Assembly (NCBI GenBank): GCA_004154925.1
Contig: QJNS01000060.1
Span: 287,396-351,395 of the forward strand
Source of the DNA: Monosporascus cannonballus
Taxonomy: Eukaryota; Ascomycota; Sordariomycetes; Xylariales
Direction of reading: 5' to 3'
DNA: 64,000 nucleotides
Position numbers and translations under genes: made by a program. This document shows, one piece after another, positions 23,713 through 36,436 of this stretch. The notes beneath the pieces are model-generated. The model was not told the DNA's origin, made no database searches, and was given only the letters and a program-made list of their open reading frames with translations. The stretch's first letter is position 1. Each line of letters opens with the position of its first letter.

Positions 23713-26700
23713 ATGGCTAGGGGAAACGGACGTGGTAAGCGTGGCAACGGACGGAAACCGCAGCCGCCTAGCCGCAACCGCCTCGAACGTGACCCTGACT
23801 TTTTCACGGCTCAGAAGGAAGCAGAGCGGCGCGAGCGCATCCTGGCCGATCAGCGCCGCACTGAAGCTAAATGGCGGCCCAAGATTCCCGAGGTCCGCAA
23901 AGTCAACTTTGAGCATTTCAAGAATCGCTATGGCTCTGATGAGCGAGAGTACGCCATTGACGTCTTGGTGGCGGGCCCCAACGTCCAGGCCCAGATCCGT
24001 CGTGAGCAAGCCTCTCGTCGAAAGGAGGAGCTTGCCCGTATTCGCCAAAATTACATGCTGACATACGGCTACATGAACCACAACTATGCACCCCCGCCAC
24101 GAAGGGATGCCGAGGAGAAGGTCAAGAAAGAGAAGAAAGCGGAATCAGCGCACCCTTCGGAGGCTCAGATTCAACGGGTTCGCATTCAGTCACAACCTGT
24201 GCTGGGTCATCTCACATCGCTGCTCAACGAAACCGAGCGGCGATCTACTCCACGCACCTTCGTCAGACCCTTCAAGCCCCTGGTGTACTTCCAGCCTAAG
24301 ATGAAGGAGATCTTGGCTACCCTTGAAGAGAAATGGGGAGACGTCGAGGAGCTAGACGAGGCTGATTCCGACGAGACTAGAGACACCCCAGAAGAAGTCG
24401 AGTTAGTAGAGGACTCGGCAGCTGTCGAGACCTCGGGTTCTGGCGAAGCGTCGGGCGACGAAGATACAAGCGATACAGAATCTCTGCAGTCGGTTGACTC
24501 GAACTCTGGGGACCTTGATACCATTATGGATTCCACCGAAGCACTTAGAGACATGCGATGCTACGTCGACTTCGTCGACAGGGAAATCATGCCTCTGCAC
24601 AGCCAGTACGACGGAAACACCGCTCGCAAGGTCAAGTTCGACGACTTGTGGCATCTGTTCCGTGTCGATGATCTCATCTACATGCCGGCTGCCAATGAAA
24701 CCGGGGGCCGCTACCACGAATTATGGAGAGTCTACAGGACGGAATGTCCAGAGCCTGAAACCTCATACCCCACGTCGGGATGGGAGTTTTTTGCGGATGA
24801 ATTCCAGGCCCCTGAGGGAAAGAGTTTCAATATATTCGCCTACTACATCGATCATGACGGGACGTCATTCGGTGCCGTTCGTCACAAATTCGAACTAACA
24901 TCGTTCCCTGGCGAAAGGGAAATCGACTCCCTCGAGGTGTACCCAGTTCGGTACAGGGAAAATCACGAACAGCTCCTGGAATCGCTGAAAAGCCAAGGAC
25001 AGAGCTTCCAGAGATTCCTCAACCCCAGCGACCGCCATCAGGCATATAATGGATGGACCCTAACCAGGAATCCGCCCTTCGACACCACCGATGCCGAGGA
25101 TGAGATTCTGCAGGACGAGAACGGGGACCCTATGCGCCATCCGGACTATGTTGAGAGCGACGTCATTGTCGACATGACCGAGGCCTATCAAACCAATCCC
25201 GATTGGCGGCCTCGCTTTCACAAGCTGACACTATCGAAATCGATACGTTGCCAGACGGAAGATGACGAGATGCAGATTCAGCAGTGGTTCGACGGATCAC
25301 GAACAAAGCTTGCTTTCTCGAGTCCCGAGATCATCCAGACAGCGGACGGCGTCGAGATGTGGCAGCGTCGCGAGAATCTCAACGTGGATACCTTTCTGCG
25401 GCAGCGCACCAAGGGCACCCGCACCTACGAGAACAAGCCGAACGTCTTGGAGCTGCGCGAGAGGGAAGACCTAGTTCTCCTCCCGAAGCGTATGTTTGCC
25501 TATGCTCTGCGCGAGCGAAGGTTTATCCCCGTCAACACCAACTTCTTGAAGCCCATCCGGAGGGAGCAAGGCGTATTCGAGAGCCTCAAGATATCGAAGG
25601 ACTACAAAGACATTGTCCGCGGTCTCGTGGTCTCTCACTTCCAGAAGAAGGTTCTCGAGCGCCGTTATGCCGATATCCCGGCGGAAGGTCCGAACCAGGA
25701 TCTCATCCAGGGCAAGGGAAGGGGTCTAGTAGTACTTCTACATGGTGTCCCTGGTGTTGGCAAGACCGCCACAGCTGAAGCGGTGGCTATGGAAAACCGA
25801 AAGCCGCTTTTCGTTATTACCTGTGGCGATCTTGGCCTTACACCGTCCGAGGTCGAGTCTTCACTAACTAATGTCTTCCGGTTGGCTCATCTGTGGGACT
25901 GTGTTCTCTTGCTTGATGAGGCGGATGTCTTCTTGTCGCAGCGGTCCAAGCTCGACATGAAGCGCAATGCGCTTGTCTCCGTATTCCTCCGCGTCTTAGG
26001 TATGTCTGGCGAAACAGCGAAGGGGGGGTGAAGGCGGCCCCTATCTCGGTGAAGGCTAACACTTCTTGTTCAGAGTACTACAACGGTCTGCTGTTTCTCA
26101 CGACCAACCGGGTGAGCACCATTGACGAGGCGTTTAAGTCCCGTATCCATATGTCTCTGTACTATCCGCCCCTCGACAAGGCCCAAACGCGCGACATCTT
26201 CCGCCTCAACATCGGCAAGCTGCGTGAGATCGAATCGCAGCGCCACGCCATGACGGGAGAGCCCGCTCCCGTGATCAAGGAGAACGAAATCATCGACTTC
26301 GCCGCTCGACACTTGTAAGTAAATCGTTTGTGTCTCCGTCATTCTTATTATTGGGGAGAGGAAACTTGCGGTGCTGCTCACACGCTGTGCTTCTCTTCGT
26401 CCTTGTGGTCTCTCCGTTTTGGTCCCTTTCTATAACTGCACGGCACAAGTTCTAACCAAAGTCTCTGCAGTGAGGATAATGCGCGGTCCACGGGATGCTG
26501 GAATGGCCGTCAGATCCGGAATGCGTTCCAGATCGCGTCGAGCCTCGCCCACTACGAATACACCAGGGAGGTCGACGCCGCCGCCCGCAGGGGCCAACAG
26601 GCGCCTGCCGCGCCCGTGCTGGATCGCATGCTGTTCGAAAAGGTCCAGATGTCCACCCAGAGTTTCGATCGCCACATGAAGGAGAACAAGTTCGACGCAG

Positions 26701-26744
26701 ACCTCCCTGTGAGGGGCACTTTCCAGGATGATGTCCAGTACTAG
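23713..26744 (+). CDS. Fungal AAA+ ATPase with DUF7025-like region
   Basis: Three exons are read at 23713-25999, 26074-26314 and 26471-26744. The introns are GTATGT..CAG and GTAAGT..CAG with consistent phase, giving about 933 residues. The N-terminus (1-200) is basic and Arg/Lys-rich. Residues about 200-260 are strongly acidic and probably disordered. The middle has the KFDDLWHLF and FAYYIDHDGTSFG motifs of the fungal DUF7025-type region. The AAA domain follows: Walker A GVPGVGKT at about 678-685, Walker B LLLDEADVFL at about 732, sensor-1 TTNR and an SRIH arginine at the start of exon 2, and a C-terminal WNGRQIRNAFQIA lid helix. Fungal members are mostly uncharacterised; a remodelling ATPase role is inference. 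The frame is intact across all exons. A longer continuous ORF past 25999 is only read-through into intron 1. Confidence 0.88.
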
Positions 26745-26890
26745 TGGTATTCCCATAGGCCGCTATTAGTCTCAATATATCAACGTATGATGGCCCCATC
26801 TCACTGTGCATTGAATTGAACCGGGGAACTGTGACCTCACTTGACCCTACCTTTGCAATATGTTTCTCTATTGTCAGCTTTACTTGAAAC

Positions 26891-28198
26891 CTACCATTCT
26901 CTCAGTTCGCCACCGGGACCGACAAAAGTAGGACTTATCCACGCCTTCGAGTCCTTAGATAGCCTCCTGACTTGCTCCTCGTCGATCTCGATGCCGAGGC
27001 CGGGGCCAGCCATGAGGTCGATGTATCCCTTCGTGACCTGCCACACCTCCGGGTTCGCCGTGTAGCTGGTGAGGTCCTGCCCGTCGACGTTGTAGTGGAT
27101 CCCCAAGCTCATCTCCTGGATGGCGAAGTTCGGGCTGACCGCGTCGACCTGCACATTAGCGGCGAGAGCGATCGGACCCAGCGGACAGTGCGGCGCGAGG
27201 GCGACATCGTACGTCTCGCACGCCGAGGCGATGCGGCGCATCTCCGAGATACCCCCGACGTGGCAGATGTCCGGCTGCAGGATGTCGACGCACCCGGCCT
27301 CGAGGAACGGCCGCACGTCCCACCGGCTGTGCAGGCGCTCACCCAGCGCGATCGGGCAGTGCGTCTGGGACGCAATCTCCTTGATGCCGGCGATGTTCTC
27401 GCTCAGGAGCGGCTCCTCGACAAAAAGGGGCTCGTGGGGCGCCAGCTTGGCGACGAGCTGTTTCGCCATCGGCTTGTGCAAGCGCCCGTGGAAATCGACA
27501 CCCACGTCGAGCCCTAGCGCCTTCACCGCCTTGACCCGTGCCACGCACTCGTCCAGCTTGCCGGGCGAATCTAGCCAGCCGAGATCCTCCGTGCCGTTCA
27601 TCTTGACCGCGTCGAAGCCCTGCGCCGTCCGGACCAGCCTGTAACATCGTTAGCTGGCATTGGAAGCAGGTGGGTAACCGCACGACTACTTACGCTTGCA
27701 CCTTTACGTCGCTAGGGCGGTCGCCGCCGATCCAGGCATAGACCCGAAGCTTGTCTCTTACCTTGCCGCCTAATAGTTGGTAAATAGGAACGCCTAGTTT
27801 CCTGGCTATGCAGTGTTTCAGCAATCATCAATACGAGGCAGAACGGGACTGTAGAGTACCTTTTAGATCCCATAGAGCAATATCGATCCCTGACAAAGCG
27901 CTCATGAGAACTGGACCTCCCCGGTAGAACCCGCCTCGATAGGATAGTTGCCATATGTGTTCGATGTCGCTAAAGCCGGGTGAGTACAGTGTAGACCTGA
28001 TGAGACGGTATAAGGGACCTACTCGGCCTCGAGCCCAACGTAACGCTGGGCCCAGGCATCGAGACAGCCCTCAACCGCTTGCGTATGCCCCTCGAGCGAG
28101 GCTTCGCCCCATCCGGCATTGCCCTCTTCGTCCGTGATCTTGACAAAGAGCCAGCGAGGCGGAAGCCGAAAGTACTCAATCCTGGCTATCTTTCCCAT
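26891..28198 (-). CDS. Galactonate dehydratase-like enolase-superfamily enzyme
   Basis: Four minus-strand exons are read at 28198-28023, 27969-27860, 27805-27694 and 27638-26891, with introns of 53, 54 and 55 bp (GTAGGT..TAG, GTACTC..TAG, GTAAGT..CAG). Phases agree and the product is 381 residues, the usual size for D-galactonate dehydratases. Motifs along the chain: [16 protein letters not shown] near the N-terminus, the barrel lysine region FDAVKMNG, metal ligands in [15 protein letters not shown] and ALGERL, and [15 protein letters not shown] near the C-terminus. The family abstracts a proton next to a sugar-acid carboxylate and eliminates water to give a 2-keto-3-deoxy acid, using Mg2+. 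The exact sugar acid is inferred. It is convergent with the AAA ATPase, with 146 bp between stop codons. Confidence 0.9.
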
Positions 28199-28274
28199 GA
28201 TACTACCGATTTGGATAGCCTTATTCCGTATACTCCCGATTGAGTTTCCGATTGTTCTGTTGGCCGGAAGGTGG

Positions 28275-28280
28275 TATATA
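28275..28280 (-). promoter_or_regulatory. TATA-like box upstream of dehydratase
   Basis: The word tatata lies about 77 bp upstream of the dehydratase start codon on the minus strand, inside a purine/pyrimidine-skewed stretch (tctctctatatacc on that strand). Position and context fit a core promoter; there is no experimental support. Confidence 0.35.
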
Positions 28281-29120
28281 GAGAGAGGATGCGGGGAGGA
28301 GAGAGTGGAGAGTCATAGGTGGGGTTCTCCCGCAGAGGTTACTCATTACGTTCGTATGAATCGTAAAACTCACGGCGCGGGAGGAACCTCGGACGTTTTT
28401 TCGCAATTAAGTTAGTAGTTCCAATAAATAGTAGCCTTTTTCAAGAGAGGTGTAGTCTTCACCAGCAATTCCTAGTGGAGGCTGCATGTTGGAACAACCA
28501 AAAGTTCCCTGCCGCATTTAGTACCCTCTATTGAAGCCCCCGGTAAATGTAAGACTTCCACAGCGCCCGCTATAGTTCATTAACAACACCAAGGCTAGTT
28601 ACACGTATCGTTGCGCCATTAAAGACTCAGTAGAATATGAAGCCTGAATCCCGTTGAATAATCAGCCAATGAAGCTACGCTCTCCGCACTATCAAACTCC
28701 GCTTTGATCGACACGACCCCTTTTTGCTGAACCAATCGAAGCTCACGTCCAGACTCCGCCACTGAAACTTTACAACCCAATTCGAATGGGGCTAACTATA
28801 TGCTATGTCCATCTCCTATCGTCTTGGTAAACTCATTGCTAGTATAGCAACTGCAGAGTGAACTCATCCACACCTGGGCAGTCCCAGTGCAGAACTTCGT
28901 AAGGTGATCTGGCCACCACTGCGATTATTAGCGTTAGTAATTGATCGTTGGGGTTAATTATGATAGTGGTGGGGAGCACCAGAAGCTGGTTTCGGGGGCT
29001 ATAAGCTCCCAAAAGTCTTCCCTTCAAAATGTAGGTTGGGGGACTAGGGGATGGGGGAAGAGACGACTCCGGAAATTGCTTACGTAACTCGGTTTCGGCT
29101 TAGATAGAGACGAGAAGGGT
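28281..29120. other. Intergenic, nothing recognised
   Basis: No supported gene. The short minus-strand ORFs at 28839-29239 have no recognisable content, although 29024-29120 may belong to the 3' end of the LysM pseudogene. Confidence 0.35.
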
Positions 29121-29640
29121 TTAAACGCACCTGACTCTGTCCTTTTCCCCTTGAAGTAGTCCTCGCACATTGCCGTGGCACCTGGGGGGTCTTTGTTGGC
29201 CGTTGACCTCCAGCATGTTGTAACACATGTCATAAGCACAAGTGATCGCCGGGGGCTTCGGGGCAGCGGTAGTTGGGGACTGCTTAGGAGTCGAAGGCTT
29301 CTTCACAGTCGGCTCGGCGGTCTTTCGTGGTATGGTTACGGTACGAGTCTTGGGCGGAATAGCGCTAGCTCTCGTGGTAGGCTCCGCGCGTGAGGCTACG
29401 ACACAGTAATGGTAGCCGCTCCTTAGGAGATTACTGCAGTCATTCTTCAACTGGGGTTTATGCCGAGAAAATGGTTGACATCCATGTTGTGAGCTTTTCC
29501 AATGGAGTAACATGTGTCTCCAGGCACAGCCGCAACCTAGGACTCGCAGTTTAGAGGAGCGCCAGCCTGCACTAGAGAAGGGATCTCACCAGCCAGCGCT
29601 AGTGTGAGGCAGAGAGTAGAGAGTACCTCCACACGGGTAA
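29121..29640 (-). pseudogene. Secreted LysM-domain protein, broken
   Basis: Reading leftwards from about 29640, a hydrophobic leader-like stretch (VLSTLCLTLALAG) is followed by a nearly complete LysM domain: PGDTCYSIGKAHNMDVNHFLGINP, then after a frame change QLKNDCSNLL and YHYCVVAS. A Thr/Pro/Lys-rich linker comes next (about 29360-29260). Defects are a TAG at 29537-29539 just before the LysM core, a one-base frameshift near 29455 in a C run, and no in-frame ATG before the leader. LysM domains bind chitin or peptidoglycan oligosaccharides, and secreted fungal LysM proteins often shield chitin from hosts. Here that role is lost. The only intact open part is 29121-29513. Confidence 0.65.
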
Positions 29641-30642
29641 CATATTGGGTGATATATTAAGGCGGTGGTCTTGCCACGATAGTAGGCAACTAGGGAGCTC
29701 AAACCGGAAATTAGTGCAGTGGTTCAGTTATACGGACAATAAGCATATCTTTCCTAGGCATTGCTTTGTTCGGTCAAAGAGTCAACCAGTAAATCTAGTC
29801 TAAACAACCACAAGAAGCGAGGCGTTCGTGAATAAACATAGGTGCATCTCTTTGAACAGCTTTCGGCATGTGCCTCTACCTACTCTGACTACCCCCTGAA
29901 GACTAACAGCTATAGTATTAAGTGATTTGACTTGCCATTCAGATCCAACACTAAAGATGCCAAAATGAATTGAGCACCTACGTAGACGCTCGCATACATA
30001 GCAAGCCATGTTATTATGCTTAGTGACATTCACCTTCGGAATTTGAAGTTCCAAATACGACGCTGGAAAATTTACTAGCAGTATAGCATATCCATTGGGA
30101 TATGGCGGGATCGGCGAAGCCATTGAGTAGATCGGACCCTCCTCCCAACTTATAATCCCCCCATTCAAGTTCTGTGATCTCACGATGAGAGAGGTTGGCG
30201 GCGAACCATATGTGCAAACAATAAGATATACAGTTACGTGTTCAACGCAGTGTTTATGATATAAGCATCTCTAGATACAAATAATACGGATTGCGTTATT
30301 GGAGATGAGAGTTCAATGAAAAGCCATCTTCGGGACAGAACATATTGCTGTGGATTTATAATCCCATGGCTGGACATTCCGTAAGGGTGCAAAAGAGTTA
30401 CCAGTAGAGCCTTGTCCCGGGAAAGATCCCAGAGGGACCGGTGAAGATTTCCATTTCTGTCACACTTAATAAGGAGCAGATGCATTGCGACCTAGAAAGC
30501 CAAGTATGATAAAGGCATACCAAGACTATGTGGGTTGATATATTCGATGGTAACATCCAAGGCAAGAATCCTATGCACACGGCGCTACATGGTACTATTG
30601 ACACAATATTTTTGTAACACTGATGACCGACAATGCTTGTTA
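29641..30642. other. Intergenic, nothing recognised
   Basis: Minus-strand ORFs of 65-127 codons (29800-30604) overlap each other, have no family motifs and are not supported. Confidence 0.4.
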
Positions 30643-31790
30643 TGAGACCCTGACATCACACACTGAAGCATATACAACTGAAGAAGCTTTAAGGCGGCAC
30701 CCCGATCAACGCCCCACCCCCCCAACGCGCCGCCATTTCCCATACAAAATCAACAAAACTGCATATTTATAACTAATTAACAAAAATAGGTATTAAGGAA
30801 CGGACAACGAAATAACAATTAAAGCCTTAAAATAAGAGGATATATCGAATATCATTGAAAAATATTCATATTTATAGCAAGAAAATTATGTTTAAAGTTG
30901 ACAAAATCCAACGTTAACATTTTTACATACAAATTGTATGGCAAAACGTTAAGATCAGAAGAATAAACTTATTTATGAATAAATACGTGACAAAAATAAA
31001 TAAAAATAAAGATTTCTTATTAAATTTAACGTAAGTTATTTTTTTATAAAGTATTAAAATATTATTTATATATACTTATTATTCGTTACGTTATTATTAA
31101 TTGAAAATATAATATTATTTTTCCTATACAAAATATTCTCCACTTTTACTCCACTTTTGCATTTTATATTATATTTTTATATTTAATAAAGATATTAAAT
31201 ATTAGGCACCCTAATTATGTTGCTTTTATAAACAAATAATAATACATTAAATATATTTTTAATTAATATATTTTAAATTAAAAAAGTTGTTAATTTTTTT
31301 ATTAGTACATATAAAATGTATGACAATACGTAATTTCAAATAAAATAAAATATCTAAAAATATTACATAATTATTACAATTTTTTAAATATGCTTAGTCA
31401 GTAGATAGCTTAAAACCAATAATAGTATTAAGGGCCGCTTTTTTTCTGATTTTTATTCGAATTTTAAAGTATTATTGAAAATATAGCGATTTTGCCGATT
31501 TTGTATGGGAAATCGCCGGCGCGTTGAGGGGGTGGGGCGTTGATCGGGGTGCCGCCTTATTATCAGGCTCTACCCTCCAAGAGGTCCTAGCTGGAAAGAG
31601 AGGACGGCGAAGCCTCCTTAAATACATGGAAAATCAACTGTAGCTATGAGGGATAACTGTCGAAAGTGACCGTAGGTGGTCCGATAAGTGGTGCAATTGA
31701 TGGTCCCATTTATATGGGCCTTCGGCTAGGTCCGACACTTGTCCAACCAACGGATATAGCGGAAGGACTACCGTAGTTAAGCGGAGCTCT
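30643..31790 (+). repeat. R1 repeat copy 1, split by TIR element
   Basis: The repeat starts TGAGACCCTGACATCACACACTG and is related to sequences at 36437 (+), 59777 (-) and 47994 (-). This copy is interrupted at 30691 by the 866-bp TIR element and resumes at 31558 (ttatcaggctctaccctcc...gtcctagctgg), which lines up with the uninterrupted copy at about 36487-36530. The TG start suggests an LTR-type end. The right limit is approximate. Confidence 0.6.
30692..31557. mobile_element. 866-bp TIR element (MITE), Tc1/mariner type
   Basis: Both ends carry the same inverted repeat of about 60 bp, starting AGGCGGCACCCCGATCAACG; the left arm is 30692-30751 and the right arm 31498-31557, with only a few differences. 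A TA dinucleotide flanks each side (30690-30691 and 31558-31559), the target duplication of Tc1/mariner/pogo elements. The interior (30760-31490) is AT-rich with no meaningful ORF, so it is non-autonomous. Joining the flanks across one TA restores the R1 repeat, which proves the insertion. The inverted repeat resembles the element end at 63620. Confidence 0.9.
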
Positions 31791-31935
31791 GCATCCACTC
31801 TCGATTGACAAAACTTGATGCATCCTAGGCCGCCCTCGGATATGAGAAGGAAGGCTGAACTTTGCTATGCGGCGATTACGCCCGAGCAGAAGCTCCGACT
31901 CACCCCATTAACCGCGAGGAAATATCGAAGCCTTT

Positions 31936-32428
31936 CTATATTAACGCGTACGACCATAATGAACCAATTTCTGGCATAGGCTCATGGTACCTATCGATCC
32001 GGGCCTCACGATCCTCATGTGGGTAATGAGAGCGCACCAGTTGTCGTTTCGAGGATAGAAGGATCAGCCAACCAATCCGGAGGATAGATACCGGACCGAA
32101 GAATGCGAGGACCAGCACTAAGGGATCCCAGAAGGTCCCCATCGCAAAGGCGGCCAGGAAGCCGAGGGCCATGCTCAAGAAGGCTGTGAATAACACGACG
32201 CCGGCCGTCTCGAGAGCGCGGGTCCGTCATCCCGGGTTCTTCTTCGGCGAACACGCGCATGCATTCCGGCAGACGAAGCATTCTTTCGAGTCTGCGGCCT
32301 CGTTGTACATGTGTGTCTCGTCGCTGTGCAACTTCCCACTTCACGGCGGCGATGATGGTTTCCGCGAAACAGATCACGATGCCTTCCGCGAGACAGGTCA
32401 CGACGCCTTTTTCGATGCACGCTTCCAT
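31936..32428 (-). pseudogene. Small two-helix membrane protein, frameshifted
   Basis: The frame opening at 32428 (MEACIEKGVVTCLAEGIV...) gives a mixed charged region up to about 32220. The coding-like sequence then continues in another frame as VLFTAFLSMALGFLAAFAMG and DPLVLVLAFFGPVSILRIGW, two clear membrane helices, and ends in a basic/acidic tail with stop at 31936. The junction needs a frameshift near 32215; the downstream frame is closed just upstream by TGA. I do not recognise the family. It could be a broken small membrane protein, or two unrelated ORFs. Confidence 0.35.
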
Positions 32429-35400
32429 GATCCGTGCTTACAGGTATTGTTCTCGACTTGTCGTATTGGAGATGGATGAGGGAGCTGAGGGGTGTTAAGT
32501 ACCTGAACCGAACTGTGTTGGGTGTCGATGAGGTATGTACTGATTTAATATGGGATGTATGATGCCAGGTTTGCCGTGAAAAATGGAATGCTGGAAGGTA
32601 TGAGGTATGCTTGACCTATAGACAACTTTAGATTACCGAATGATAAAGGCTATTCATGTCCGAACTACCTTATTAACCACAAGGTTTTGTAAGTACCGTT
32701 CTACTTAAGTACATACATAGCCTAGGTACATACATAGGTACATAACCCGGAACCTTCAAGGTTCGGATGATCGTGCTCTCCGACGATTACAATAATTAAG
32801 TGCGATCTTTGGTAGAGACAGTTCTCAGGTTACCAAGACCTTAAATGATGGGTAACATTGTTTAACCTACCGAGGTATCTAGGTGCGTAGGTGCCAATAA
32901 TTCGAAGCAGTTATAGTGATTTGGCTTATCACATCATTTTAGGTTGTAAATGCCCTCAAAGAAATGCCTCCCGCATGGCTCTTGCTATGACTCACTCAAG
33001 GGGTTGTATGGTAGTCTCCCCCGATTATGAAGGACTCGGCATTCTGTGGTGGGTATAGGAAACAAGACCCTTGCTGATTAATACATCTCGTGAGGACGTC
33101 ATTGTCGGTTTGAATACAACTACCTTGAATTAGAAAGCGTGCTCTAAAGATCTTGAATCTCTCTATGACGCTATCGTGGAAGGTGACATGCTAAAAGGCT
33201 CCCATACCAATCTGCTCAAGCAAGGCGAAACGGACCGGACGAAATGTGCGAAATTGAACGAAGAATCGTTTTGTATAAGTGCTCTTTGCCTCTTTAAAAC
33301 CTTTAGCAGTACCGTAGATACCGGATAGCCCTTCCGTTTTAAGATATAGAAGGTATGGTTTCATCGTGGCCCCCTTTCAAATACTCCGTCTGAGGCTTCT
33401 GCTACTTCCCAAAAACTAAAAACGCCATCAGAGCATAGTTTCTTCTATAATCAATGCAATTCAGCAAAATCTCAAAAACTGATTTCGTCTCCAAGTCTGT
33501 CGTTCCCTTTCTGCTTGTCCCCTTTCTTCTTCACACCTTTTTTTCAGTTATCACCATGGACAACATCACAATTACCACAGCGGTCATCGTCCTTCTATGA
33601 AGTCGGACATAAGGTGATGTTACCCTGTAAAGTAGAAGGAGGTTACTCTGGAAAGAGTTGTATATATAAAACGTATAAAGTAAACTTAAACCAAAAATTG
33701 GGGGATTTTTAAGTATGATGTAAGAGATAGAATTGTCTATATGCAAGCTATGGAATCCTAATAACAGCTGGAAAATAATAGGGCTATATATATATGTGTG
33801 TGTGTATGTATATATATGTGAATAATCGTATTATTAAACGTATTATTCCATCATTAATACAATATTTCCATGATTAATCCATCTGTCTGCTAGACAGATA
33901 GTGAGTGCTTGCACTTGGAGTAATGCCGACAGTGTTTGACACTAAGAGATGATATCTTAATCTTTCAAACCTTTCTATGAGCATTATGTTCTAGCCTCTG
34001 GCAACGGGGCGAGCACTGATAGTTTCTGCAAGTACCTGGTCCTTGTGTCTCAGGCATTCCAATCTCACCCCGAATTTGAGTTGCAGGTACTTCACTACCT
34101 CCAGTCCCCTCGTATATTCCTGACGCATTTGCCTTCAGTTATCACCTACTATGAAAATGAGACTTCAGAACCAAGTCCAGGACCAACCAATAATCCCTGG
34201 TGACTTGTTCTGCTTCCGGTCCTCGACAGACTCGTGCTCCTCTCCAACGCTACCCTCTGAGAAGATGCAGTTTGTCGCAGATCAAGACTCGCCGGACCTG
34301 AGCCCTCCCCTCCGCCATGTACCCAAATCCCCTTATCTCACCTTCACACCGGCATGTACATTTCCTACATCCCCTTGCTCACCTCCAACGGCTGCTCTCG
34401 CGTAGCGACTCACTACAGTCGTTGCCACTTGCACAAGCGCTCGCCTCTCATGTTCACTCAGCCACGCCATTGTTGGATTCAACAATGGGTTTGTGGCTCG
34501 CTTACCAAAGCAATGAGAAGTACATCCGACCTGGTAAGCTAATTCCCCTACGTCATGGACTATACCTGTTAGTGGTCGAGAGTTACTAACGAGTTTCGAA
34601 TGTAGAGGCATGCAGGTGTGTGCGTGAAGGACGAGAGACTACGAGCGGCACAATCTACTCGGCACCACAAGTGAGCCGACACTAGCTGCGCCAGGTGGAA
34701 AGTGATATTTGGGAGTGATTGAGGGCCAGGGGCCGAACGTGTGGTATGTGATGTGGAGTGTGGAGGCTAGAAGAGAGAGACCGTATGGCTTGAAGGTTCG
34801 CAACTGACTTCGACTTCACGACTTTGAAGCCCTTGAATTGGCACCACGGGGACCATGCCCACAAGAGTCCTATATGTTGAATATCATCGCTTTCCCTTCG
34901 CAATAAGCTCAAAACTATGGTGATTGTTTAATCGATGCGAGCTAAGTACTTCTAAGGGTCGTCCTATTTTAAATCCTGTAATTAGGATTAAAATGAATGC
35001 CTACTACCTACGAAGATGAATATGACAGTGAGAAGTGGGACCTCTGCGCCACGTTGAAAGGCGGCCCGAACCACATCAACTAATACTCGCTCAGGACGAT
35101 ATGGTTCCTCAGGGTCTAGAGGGCGACTGCTTTTGCTAATTCCCTACGAGTCACCCCGGTTGGACCGATGCCATCGTGGAAGGAATGAAAGGGCCAGGCG
35201 CAGGTCGCGTGCATCTCATTCCCAGCATGGCGTATGTCGGGCAGCCGCTTCGACACCATGCATCGCCCGGCATATAACGTCTAAAGCTTATTGTTGGGTG
35301 AATGTGGGATGGTTACACCCTCGGATGATAATGTCTCTTACCTGAGAGGACTTTAATGCTGGAATGATGGTTGCGATTGTCCGCCGATAATGGAGATGCT

Positions 35401-36436
35401 CAAGCACGTATTTCGAAGAATGCGATAGGCGGCGGAGTTAAGCGTAGGGGCTTCGATGTTTTATGCTTTAGGCGACCTTGAAGAGAGAAATGGCAGTAGG
35501 GCGCCGTTATGCCGATGGCCGAGCGCACCATCTGCACCCCCGACGGCCTCACGGACGACTTCTGGATAGTGGACGGCGATGACGATGGCGGCAGCAACGA
35601 CCAGGACCGTGTCTGACGCTACCAGTTGGACGCCGTTTCTAGTATCAGGACGACAGTGCGTCTTCTCGTCTATGGGAGCCGAAACCACCCCCTGGTGGCG
35701 GAAAGCTGAAGTTCTGCCTCTGCAGGAAAGAAGAGATACCTTCCTCTTCGGACGGCCGGTAGATGCGTTATCGCCATCTTCAGGAAAGGATACCGTAAAT
35801 ATACGTACCGGGATCTTCGTATGGATCGGTTGAAAGTCCGACTCATGGGCGCCGTAGATAGGAGACCCTGACAGGGAGGAGACGCAGAGCTGGCGGTCCT
35901 TCAATGTTGTCGAGTTCGAGTAGCTAGTTGGTCAAATGATAAAGATGCCCGATACGTCCAAAAAAGAGAGAGCCGGCAGATTACGTAACCCGAGCCTCTT
36001 CGATTCGCCTAACTCTTTGTAGCATCTCGCTCTTTTTGCGCATTGGTGACCTCGAGATGGCCGTAAACGTACACTCGACCCTTGTTTTATTGTAGGAGGG
36101 GCATTCTTATTCAGTAGGGCGGAGATGTTGCTAATATTTTTGGATCGTGTAAATTGGATACATACGCGAACCTTTTAATGGGAATATTATATCCAACAAA
36201 AGCGTTTCGAAGCTGCGTTTATGGTTTGATTAATTATTGCTATGAATACCGTCGTTACATGACATATGTTGAAATTATCTTTAAATAAAAGGTCTTCCTA
36301 ATAGGGTAGCGGGGTCAATCCTACAATAAAACAAGGGGTGGAGTGTACATCCTAGCAGGAAGGGAACGTTCTATAACCAGAAGTTTTAACTTGCAAGTCT
36401 GCGCGAACATTTCACAGCGGCTCAATTGGGGTTCTA
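32429..36436. other. Long gene-poor stretch
   Basis: About 4 kb without a supported gene. Visible items are a palindromic-rich run of gtacctaggta-like words at 32695-32745, a TA/TG microsatellite at 33784-33820, and a small hairpin (ctgtctgctagacag) at about 33884. ORFs at 34151-34612 and 35133-35904 overlap on both strands and show no family motif. 35461-35904 (-) contains one hydrophobic stretch but nothing else. Confidence 0.4.
33784..33820. repeat. TA/TG microsatellite
   Basis: A run of alternating ta and tg dinucleotides, about 37 bp, interrupted once. Confidence 0.8.

Noticed and set aside
35461..35904. 147-codon minus-strand ORF with a hydrophobic stretch
   Set aside because: A single short hydrophobic run only; neighbouring frames do not extend it; no family recognised.
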